This document shows positions 61,801 through 64,000 of a stretch of 64,000 nt of DNA, one piece after another; the stretch's first letter is position 1, and the number at the start of each line of letters is the position of its first letter. The notes under the pieces were generated by a model that had not been told where the DNA came from, ran no database searches, and worked only from the letters and a program-made list of their open reading frames with translations. The translations under genes and the position numbers were made by a program. Origin of the DNA: Flabesymbios commensalis (taxonomy: Eukaryota; Annelida; Polychaeta; Terebellida; Flabelligeridae); assembly GCA_964017125.1 (NCBI GenBank), contig OZ024903.1:63218578-63282577 (forward strand). Reading direction: 5' to 3'.

Positions 61801-63022
61801 ATGTGTGGGGAATTATTATTAATTAGAATACCACCTAAGATTACAGGGGGGATGGGCACTTTTATTACAGTAGTTTTTTATTGATCGCACAGTGTACATG
61901 ATTGTGCGTTTTATTTTCAAATCGGTGAGTAGGCGTTTATTGGAATATAGTGTTCATTACAATAAATACAGTATATATATATTCATGGTAGGCAATCATA
62001 GAATACAAGCCTGTAAAAGATTTGCAAAAAGCAATCAGCTGGCAATATTTTTTACTGTAAAATGTACGCCTACTATACATGTGTCGTCTGTTAAGGATTG
62101 AAATCTCATACTTACTTCTGCTTTAGTGTGGGTTTTATCTGCAATGGGGGGATCAAACTGGCAGATGATCGGCAGTAAACCTTGAATATCTAAAAACAAA
62201 TAAATAATTTAGTTAAGTCTACATGGGAAATACTCTTTCGTTGTATTGATATTTAGTACAGTCATTGCCATGTATAGAAAATCCACGACGAGTTTGATCG
62301 ATCAAGCTCTTTCATGTGTTGAGGAGTTTGATAAGATATCAAAATATTAAATGACAATGAACTTGGTCAAGCTGATGTGTAAAAAAAGTCCTTTCCAACA
62401 AATATTAAAAAAACATATTTGATGACCTATTTTAAATATAATATATCAGCATTTAGAGAAATTGAAGGACAACTATTAAAGTTATAAATATTTGTCTAAT
62501 TAACTTTATTCATAAATTCTTAACATCTCTTGCTTTAGTTAATCATGATTAACTATAGTGCTCAGGAAATGTTCAAGAATTAGAGAAGTAAAATCAAACC
62601 ACATGAAAACAAGCACTTCTTATATAGAGCTCAATAGAGGGTACCGTAATGTGTCCTGACTTAGTACTGCTACAAATCATAAAGGGTAGGGGTTGGGTGC
62701 AGACAGGCACAGACCTGTCTGTGTGATGAGTTGTCTGCGGACGGAGACACAACCAACTAAGCTCGATACCAAAGTTCACCATTTTTTACCATGGATCACT
62801 GCTGACTTTTCTCTTTTTCGATGCCTGTGTCATGAAAGGAATTCTAATTTTGTTTATATGTTTTGATCAAGAGTGATAGATCCTCATGAAAATATGAAAT
62901 GGTTTTCATACTCACATTGCATATGCCATTCTCTCCAAATGATATTGTTGAGTCTGATCTTATCTTTCAGACTCAGCTTAATGCCTTTAAAGTTTTTCCA
63001 TTTTGGAGATGTTAGTTTTCCA
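22687..63022 (-). CDS. MLXIP: Mondo / MLX-interacting protein, bHLH-zipper glucose sensor (18 exons, 5' end outside)
   Basis: Mondo proteins (vertebrate MondoA/MLXIP and ChREBP/MLXIPL) pair with Mlx, shuttle between cytoplasm and nucleus and activate genes with carbohydrate response elements when hexose phosphates rise. Eighteen exons splice in phase into 1,052 residues ending at TAA 22687-22689. Order: late Mondo conserved region (TSPKWKNFKG, KIRLNNIIWREWHMQY, GKYWKRRLESV), a second conserved block (LIQPFLIQLQPNIEEVMD), a long Gln/Ser/Pro-rich region, the bHLH basic part with E-box contacts H-x3-E-x3-R (SHITAEHKRR), helix 2, the zipper, and the C-terminal dimerisation/retention domain (TLENWKFWI, MVSTAS, SLRQLSTSTSIL). 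Residues match human MondoA closely; assignment to MLXIP rather than MLXIPL is moot because invertebrates usually have a single Mondo. Promoter and first exons lie beyond the right edge. Confidence 0.95.
23340..24055. repeat. Tandem array of about 4 monomers (152-161 bp), Mondo last intron
   Basis: 'caaggtcaaa' recurs at 23351, 23512, 23671 and 23823, each followed by 'cgxcattttga', 'agtaacatgcataacaaatt' and 'aaaaacttttcaagttat'. The array is bounded by 'caatagcccatcgcc' and 'gcaatagcccacctttt...aaaaggcgggct'. A related stretch lies at 57380-57700. Confidence 0.65.
24088..24169. mobile_element. Perfect 82-bp palindrome with TTAA flanks (type E)
   Basis: TTAA at 24084-24087 and 24170-24173. 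Two 39-bp arms, starting CCCTTTCACCACTGAAGCCC, pair without mismatch around a 4-base centre (tatg). The ends belong to the TTAA-CCCTT group. It is intronic in Mondo, 47 bp beyond the exon 24217-24346. Confidence 0.85.
24217..24346 (-). CDS. MLXIP: Mondo exon: C-terminal domain middle
   Basis: Acceptor 'catgaacag', donor GACCAG|gtaaat. It reads FSLIMQSLFDSYNSMVSTAS, then WLQQHCTLIQLRP. Human has FSILIRPLFESFNGMVSTAS and WLDQYCSLPALRP. A perfect 82-bp palindrome lies 47 bp past its donor. Confidence 0.96.
24797..24920 (-). CDS. MLXIP: Mondo exon: start of C-terminal dimerisation/retention domain
   Basis: Acceptor 'gttttcag', donor TGGATT|gtatct. It reads CQSQLPADGVPVTRQRVDRM, then KQMFDNYIRTRTLENWKFWI. 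Human has CQQQLPATGVPITHQRFDQM and RDMFDDYVRTRTLHNWKFWV. Confidence 0.96.
25325..25540. mobile_element. TTAA-type hairpin MITE (hairpin type B), Mondo intron
   Basis: Right end TTAGCAGGATAAGGG with TTAA 25541-25544; left end CCCCTACTCTGCTG with decayed TCAA flank. The hairpin pairs tccacttgaagttgtgg with its complement around 'gttgcgttagcgac'. Confidence 0.7.
25545..27739. other. Mondo intron sequence
   Basis: Holds the CCGTATCC-type element and a decayed type B hairpin (about 27260-27320). Otherwise AT-rich with no recognised feature. Confidence 0.4.
26494..27161. mobile_element. CCGTATCC-type element, larger relative of 6926-7045
   Basis: Left CTGTATCCACGC and right GCGCGGGGATATAG mirror the ends of the 120-bp element; subterminal 'acttatatttgaagattcac', 'agtgcatgcac' and 'tttttagagccatgcct' match it too. 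The extra 500 bp in the middle shows no frame for a transposase. Confidence 0.5.
27740..27839 (-). CDS. MLXIP: Mondo exon: leucine zipper
   Basis: Acceptor 'cgtttcag', donor ATCAG|gtgcgt. It joins as SAGYCHKLKQERVEMQ, then EQLKQEIESLNSAI; human has SAEYIRQLQNERAGLQ and LRDEIEELNAAI. Confidence 0.95.
27958..28045 (-). CDS. MLXIP: Mondo exon: loop and helix 2
   Basis: Acceptor 'cttcacag', donor CAGAAAT|gtaagt. It reads TAFETLQQLVPALRRN, then NKISKAAILQK. Mondo and Mlx share the ..KVSKA..LQK signature of helix 2. Confidence 0.96.
28046..30163. other. Mondo intron sequence
   Basis: Contains a decayed type B hairpin (28553-28613). A 'gccattttgaat'-like repeat fragment lies near 29040-29090, and a 20-bp direct repeat 'atgattaattataatacaca' at about 29936-29976. 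No exon seen. Confidence 0.4.
30164..30265 (-). CDS. MLXIP: Mondo exon: bHLH basic region
   Basis: Acceptor 'tgtttttag', donor ATAAAG|gtaatg, 34 codons. It ends VQRRASHITAEHKRRCNIK; human has RRITHISAEQKRRFNIK. His, Glu and Arg that contact CACGTG half-sites are intact. Cys replaces a usual Phe. Confidence 0.96.
30457..30732 (+). pseudogene. LINE: ORF1-like end and start of endonuclease
   Basis: Reads KNCAGVYINHDKPLEQRIQE and MKGRNFVKIQNQ, the kind of tail found before the endonuclease in LINE proteins. After a TAG at 30649-30651 the same frame gives CGFWNVRGWKADLNSENSQ, the WN-x-RG opening of the endonuclease. Whether the TAG is a decay mark or an ORF boundary cannot be told. The frame breaks off at 30732 where the inserted element begins. 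Confidence 0.75.
31123..32450. repeat. Monomer array of copy 1 (144- and 154-bp units)
   Basis: 'aatggccg/aatggctg' recurs at 31123, 31267, 31411, 31556, 31700, 31844, 31988, 32142 and 32296. Each unit has an inverted pair 'aatggccga...cggccatt', then 'caagatgcatcctctcct' and 'ttttatagtaatggtctagc'. The last units change to the 154-bp form with 'cttgagcggttttcatgata'. Confidence 0.85.
32761..32811. repeat. 10-bp microsatellite cggcccaacg
   Basis: Five units of 'cggcccaacg' in copy 1 against three in copy 2 (43921-43955). Confidence 0.85.
33060..36412 (+). pseudogene. LINE: endonuclease remainder, reverse transcriptase, C-terminal knuckle
   Basis: Continues the endonuclease: KELNIIGLAE, THLKPETILDIPGFKW, FFICGDFNSR (catalytic D/N), SVVDYC and IPNHALLSW (catalytic His). 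The reverse transcriptase follows (34538-35686): TKNGKATGGDKIAIE, FIDYSKAYDRI, GLKQGCSLSPMLFN, YADDIVLLAEN, all key Asp present. The C-terminus has CICLLCQTDVESEKHVILSC. The frame is interrupted by stops at 34430, 35684 and about 35768 and by shifts near 33092 and 33540-33575. Few lesions imply a fairly young but dead copy. Confidence 0.88.
36548..36645. mobile_element. CCCAGC-type MITE nested in the LINE 3' UTR
   Basis: Ends CCCAGCGAACACAA and TTGTGCTTGCTGGG, flanked by ata and tat (TA duplication possible). The interior has 'gttgggccaacgtc' and 'gacattgggcc'. Confidence 0.65.
37054..37104 (-). CDS. MLXIP: Mondo small exon (51 nt)
   Basis: Acceptor 'attgcttcag', donor GAAGAG|gtattc. It reads SRSRHPSNESVGLDNEE. 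It lies about 20 bp from the 3' tail of the intronic LINE. Confidence 0.85.
37913..37965 (-). CDS. MLXIP: Mondo small exon (53 nt)
   Basis: Acceptor 'caaaaacag', donor GAAGAG|gtaaga. It reads GSNPSSPYQVPSPLTSEE. Phase 1 in, phase 0 out. Confidence 0.85.
39095..39330. repeat. Dispersed repeat fragment (relative of 58985-59230)
   Basis: Shares 'gtgatacataaaaaa', 'caagctttagtcatgat', 'aacctgtatgtga' and 'tagtgctaaaagtggc' plus 'gacagacggac' with 58985-59230. A third partial copy is near 48480-48600. Confidence 0.6.
39610..39800. mobile_element. Decayed TTAA-type hairpin MITE (type B)
   Basis: TTAA at 39606-39609 and 39801-39804. Left end CCCCTGCAGCACTG; the right end is lost. Hairpin cacttgaagttgtgg with eroded partner. 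It abuts the next element. Confidence 0.5.
39805..40039. mobile_element. TTAA-type hairpin MITE (type D)
   Basis: TTAA 39801-39804 is shared with the preceding element. Ends are CCCTTAGAGCGCGG and CAGCGCTTTAAGGG. The hairpin arms cover about 28 bp (gactttagtcgttagaatct and complement). Its right end is 128 bp from a Mondo exon. Confidence 0.72.
40167..40314 (-). CDS. MLXIP: Mondo exon, Ser-rich linker
   Basis: Acceptor 'tttgtgcag', donor TCTGCAG|gtgaat. It encodes SSFSRVSMPSLTEISS, AVSPATAASPLGM and QSPNSPLASSIRSA. This is one of three exons lying between the two direct copies of the monomer element. Confidence 0.88.
40315..41426. other. Mondo intron sequence
   Basis: A C11 run lies near 40624, with a repeat-like pair of 'cactggatacccattg...ggtttccca' (40691) and 'cactggatgcacactgtagg' (40842). 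No exon. Confidence 0.4.
41427..44176. mobile_element. Tandem-monomer element, copy 2
   Basis: Same ends and order as 30733-33060, same orientation, near-identical over long stretches. It has about twelve monomers instead of nine (extra units at 42100-42540), a single terminal 'cacctacggtgacggcggga' block and three 10-bp units. No coding frame. Confidence 0.78.
44293..44402 (-). CDS. MLXIP: Mondo exon, Pro-rich linker
   Basis: Acceptor 'ttttttacag', donor CCTCCG|gttagt. It reads GGQSLKKEKTSNTNVAN and FQPIQPAPSICSPLF. A tandem-monomer element (41427-44176) ends 117 bp from its donor side. Confidence 0.88.
44546..44830. mobile_element. TTAA-type MITE (type D, reversed and truncated) joined to a type B fragment
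   Basis: TTAA 44542-44545, then AAAGCGCTGAATT, 'accatggagattaaaggg' and 'cttacagtacggggatcgac', i.e. type D read backwards. It breaks at about 44718 and continues with 'tttcacccatttgaatttgt', a type B half. Confidence 0.5.
45109..45265 (-). CDS. MLXIP: Mondo exon after the large exon
   Basis: Acceptor 'gtatcttag', donor CTGAAAG|gtaact. It encodes IVNIPRNTNRTRNLSGND, then a TG-S-P stretch and QQIQQTFPQSSTLATLLK. Phases fit on both sides. Confidence 0.88.
45675..47018 (-). CDS. MLXIP: Mondo large central exon, Gln/Ser/Pro-rich activation region
   Basis: 448 codons between acceptor 'cttttcag' and donor CCTAAG|gttagt. It starts MANSDSSNLLPNNNLMSG. Low-complexity, with a CAG-coded run (VQQQQQQKEQQKQK near residue 355 of the exon), many TP/SP sites and hydrophobic islands. 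It ends GNIILLRNQKRA, then NPKANDFIVPK. Length and composition match the poorly conserved middle of MondoA. The initial Met is in frame with upstream exons and need not be a start. Confidence 0.92.
48604..48775. mobile_element. Small TIR element with ggaaatattgg ends
   Basis: Left taccgtaagccgggaaatat and right ccaatatttccaggtt form imperfect inverted ends. Inner 'aggcggagatt...caaaccgccaattt' extends the symmetry. Confidence 0.45.
48779..49018. mobile_element. TTAA-flanked hairpin MITE (type D, reversed)
   Basis: TTAA at 48775-48778 and 49019-49022. Left CCCTTAAAGAGCTG, right CTGCGCTGTAAGGG. The hairpin arms are ctttaatcgtcagaatc and gattctgatgactaaa. Confidence 0.75.
49272..49318 (-). CDS. 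MLXIP: Mondo small exon (47 nt)
   Basis: Acceptor 'tttttcacag', donor AGTATG|gtatga. It encodes EMMASSANYRSNSHSM. No family similarity is expected here; support comes from splice sites and from phases that match both neighbours. Confidence 0.75.
49495..49665. mobile_element. Decayed TTAA-type hairpin MITE (type D, reversed)
   Basis: Left flank TTAG, then CCCTTACAATGCTG. It ends after a near-perfect hairpin of gcggggaccgtctttatac and its complement around 'atcagattctga'. Confidence 0.55.
50191..51211 (-). mobile_element. Penelope-like element fragment with inverted flanks
   Basis: On the minus strand the core reads RYVDNTFVKI, HHINNIDLHIKST, a YRK-THTDQYLNFTSHHPL block and then VHPKDKTPKERQCG followed by IYHITC and GESKYPLG. 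This is the order reverse transcriptase end, linker, GIY-YIG endonuclease of Penelope-like elements. Arms of about 80 bp at 50191-50265 and 51126-51211 are inverted copies of each other (gatcattccgcc, atgtctga, accaggacatc), with another direct partial copy at 51070-51120. The copy is short and broken in several places. Confidence 0.75.
51439..51540 (-). CDS. MLXIP: Mondo exon: IQP..LQPN block
   Basis: Acceptor 'tttctcag', donor CTCCAAG|gtaaga. It reads NNAALIQPFLIQLQPNIEEV and MDTLEPLPSLQ; human has GNADMIQPGLIPLQPNLDF and MDTFEPF. This is the short conserved element at the end of the glucose-response module. Confidence 0.93.
51541..53629. other. Mondo intron with a GC-richer patch
   Basis: 52440-52960 is GC-richer than its surroundings and open in several frames on both strands. 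It carries 'gttgggtcagcgtcgcc', 'tgttggcccgccgtctg' and 'tttagccacagtggcgaaga'; the last recurs at 55776. No protein family recognised. It is read as part of an unclassified repeat. Confidence 0.35.
54696..54786. mobile_element. 91-bp TTAA-flanked MITE nested in the 12-mer element
   Basis: TTAA at 54692-54695 and 54787-54790. Ends CCCTTTAACCGCC and GACGGTTAAAGGG match those of 6418-6657, but the central hairpin is missing. Confidence 0.72.
54801..55118. repeat. Minisatellite, 39-bp unit, about 8.5 copies
   Basis: Unit is aaaacgcaattagcatcaac followed by agtagataaaacaccatgt. One unit is a base short (near 55022). Since 39 is a multiple of three, a frame KTQLASTVDKTPC stays open; not regarded as a gene. 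Confidence 0.88.
55386..55412. repeat. T15/G11 homopolymer junction
   Basis: A run of T followed directly by a run of G, 65 bp right of the 12-mer element. Confidence 0.7.
56168..56321 (-). CDS. MLXIP: Mondo exon: SPREMN block
   Basis: Acceptor 'catatcag', donor AATGCAG|gtctgt. It contains LMSEDIGDIMDLTDTLLSS and PFPSPREMNA. Human has LMSEFSDTLFSTLSS and WPNPREIA. Confidence 0.9.
56322..57379. other. Mondo intron sequence
   Basis: 'gaggtgtagcgatatggtat' at 56462 resembles the start of a hAT-type repeat with no right end found. Nothing else recognised. Confidence 0.35.
57380..58980. repeat. Diverged tandem-monomer arrays
   Basis: 57380-57700 is related to the 23340-24055 array (cattattgagcttgtc, aaactttttttcaagttatc, cagcccgactttttt). 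From 57700, units of about 140 bp repeat 'atagtaatggtctagctatc', 'tccagatattacgcat' and 'gccattttxxattt', a diverged version of the monomers in 30733-33060. Confidence 0.6.
58985..60275. repeat. Long-unit repeat block ending in a hairpin
   Basis: 58985-59230 pairs with 39095-39330. From 59230, units of about 240-430 bp recur: 'gcagttcaagctct', 'gcggccatcttggattttgt', 'agggccaatatgcatact', 'agaaataatccgagtagggg'. The block closes with a hairpin at 60238-60272 (taagtctccaccaccac / gtggttggagactta). Confidence 0.55.
60529..60672 (-). CDS. MLXIP: Mondo exon: GKYWKRR block
   Basis: Acceptor 'tgtttcag', donor GGAGAG|gtatta, 48 codons. It reads VVLEGKYWKRRLESVTAEY and MKWRMFHKERL. Human has ITTEGKYWKSRIEIVIREY and HKWRTYFKKRL. 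This is the last strongly conserved module of the glucose-inhibitory N-terminal region. Confidence 0.95.
60673..62115. other. Mondo intron sequence
   Basis: Apart from the MITE at 61153-61396, no element or exon is recognised. Confidence 0.4.
61153..61396. mobile_element. TTAA-flanked hairpin MITE (type C)
   Basis: TTAA at 61149-61152 and 61397-61400. Ends are CCCTTTAAAGCCTG and GGGCTTAAAGGG. The hairpin arms are catcttcatccactatag and cttgtagtggatgaagatg around 'gaattgctgtcgcaattc'. Confidence 0.75.
62116..62189 (-). CDS. MLXIP: Mondo exon: conserved region continued
   Basis: Acceptor 'gtttttag', donor GCAGAA|gtaagt. It joins to read MQYIQGLLPIICQFDPP and ends KTHTKAE. Human has MQYLEKRKNPVCHFVTPL. 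Confidence 0.9.
62916..63022 (-). CDS. MLXIP: Mondo exon: conserved region, KWKNFKG block
   Basis: First readable exon. Acceptor 'tacttgcag', donor CAAT|gtgagt. It encodes SGKLTSPKWKNFKGIKL and KIRLNNIIWREWHMQ; human has SGKLVSPKWKNFKGLKL and KIRLNNAIWRAWYMQ. It begins inside a codon, so at least one exon lies further right. Confidence 0.95.
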
Positions 63023-63050
63023 CTGCAAGTAAAGGGAATATTTTAAGAAT

Positions 63051-63271
63051 CAGGGCTTGAAATTGGCCTCGTCCGATCATCTGAGATGACCAATAATCTG
63101 GGAAGGACGAGTTCAGTTTCACCGAGCTTGTCCTACTGGACGAGTGCCCATGCTTGACAATTATTAGGAAGGACAAGTGATATTTTTGGGAAGGACTAGT
63201 AAGTTAGTCAAATTTTTAGCCAGTTGTCCGACAGTTGGACAAGTGGAAAATTAGTCCAATTCCGGGCCCTG
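63051..63271. mobile_element. hAT-like MITE close to a Mondo splice acceptor
   Basis: Ends CAGGGCTTGAAATTGG and CCAATTCCGGGCCCTG. Internal repeats are 'ggaaggacgagt', 'ggaaggacaagt' and 'ggaaggactagt'. No clear target duplication remains. It begins 28 bp upstream (minus sense) of the exon at 62916-63022. Confidence 0.6.
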
Positions 63272-63773
63272 ACAATTTAAAAATACACGAATTTGATAAC
63301 TAGGGAAGTATTTTCTATCATTTCTCTCCTTTCTTCCTGTGCATTGGCATAGGCCCTACTCTCAAAGTTTAATTTTGCATGTTTCAGTGTTTGCTTAAAC
63401 CCAGTATTTCTTATTTTGGACATGCATACGTGTCTGAAATAAGAAATTGGGAATTTTGTCTTTATATCTCACTTAACTGGTAAACTGGTAAATGCGCAGC
63501 ACAAAAATTAACAAACTTTTGCAGTCATATTAAGAAGCCAAAATAAAATCACAAATTTTTTTTGATAAATTTTACCGCTTGAGTCGATCTTTAAAATGGT
63601 TATTATAATGGTTATTTATTTTTAAAATACCCCTGTAATGCTTTCAAATTTCTAAGCCACCATAACAATTGTGCCCTGCACCTTAGTGTATTTATACATC
63701 CAGTCATTTTTTCACACCCCCCCCCCCCTCTGCAGGCTGCAAATTAAAAAAGGCCTACTTTGACTATAGCCTA

Positions 63774-63900
63774 CCCAGTGAACACAAAACATAAATTTGC
63801 ATAACATTTATACAATGTCAATGTTGGACCAACATCTTTGACATTGGGCTGGGCGGACGTTGTATGCCCAAGTGTTATGCAAATGTTTTGTGTTTACTAA
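63774..63900. mobile_element. CCCAGC-type MITE
   Basis: CCCAGTGAACACAAAACAT and atgttttgtgtttact form the ends; inner 'atttgcataacatt' pairs with 'gtgttatgcaaat'. Confidence 0.55.
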
Positions 63901-64000
63901 CGTTAGGTAAAGAATAGGGCTAGGCTGTAGGTTGTCTCTGACCACCTTCTCATCTGATAGTCTAATATATATATTAAGCTGCATAACTGTTTTGTTTATT

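Overview
The window is nuclear DNA of an animal, AT-rich and packed with mobile elements. Two host genes can be read exon by exon, with consensus GT/AG splice sites and consistent phases. Introns run from about 0.3 to 7 kb. Together with the many TTAA-flanked hairpin elements, a Penelope-like element and repeats ending in runs such as 'ggcccaacgg', this fits a marine invertebrate (hemichordate, echinoderm or lophotrochozoan type). The species cannot be fixed from the sequence alone.

Left part (1-5703, plus strand): the 3' end of a carboxypeptidase D gene (CPD). It encodes its last, apparently inactive M14 domain, the transthyretin-like subdomain, a membrane helix and a cytosolic tail with the FHRLR motif. 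Middle part (5704-22686): a 17 kb gene-poor region holding TTAA-flanked MITEs, hAT-like and other small transposons, a SINE head and a 2 kb minisatellite of 21-bp units.

Right part (22687-63022 and beyond, minus strand): a Mondo gene (MLXIP/MondoA, ChREBP relative), convergent with CPD. Eighteen exons give 1,052 residues: late Mondo conserved region, a Gln-rich central region in one 1.34 kb exon, the bHLH-zipper and the complete C-terminal dimerisation/cytoplasmic-retention domain with stop. The promoter and the first exons lie beyond the right edge.

The Mondo introns carry most of the mobile DNA. A plus-strand LINE (about 30430-37035) is split inside its endonuclease by a 2.3 kb element built of 144/154-bp monomers. 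A second copy of that element (41427-44176) lies 8.4 kb further on, so two long direct repeats bracket three Mondo exons whose summed length is a multiple of three. A Penelope-like fragment with inverted flanks, an element with an 8-bp target duplication and clustered 12-mers at its ends, and several related tandem-monomer arrays fill other introns.

The most unusual signal is a set of about 19 elements that share TTAA-CCCTT ends but carry different central hairpins. Three of the hairpin types share a GCTAACGC-like loop, and one element is a perfect 82-bp palindrome inside a Mondo intron.
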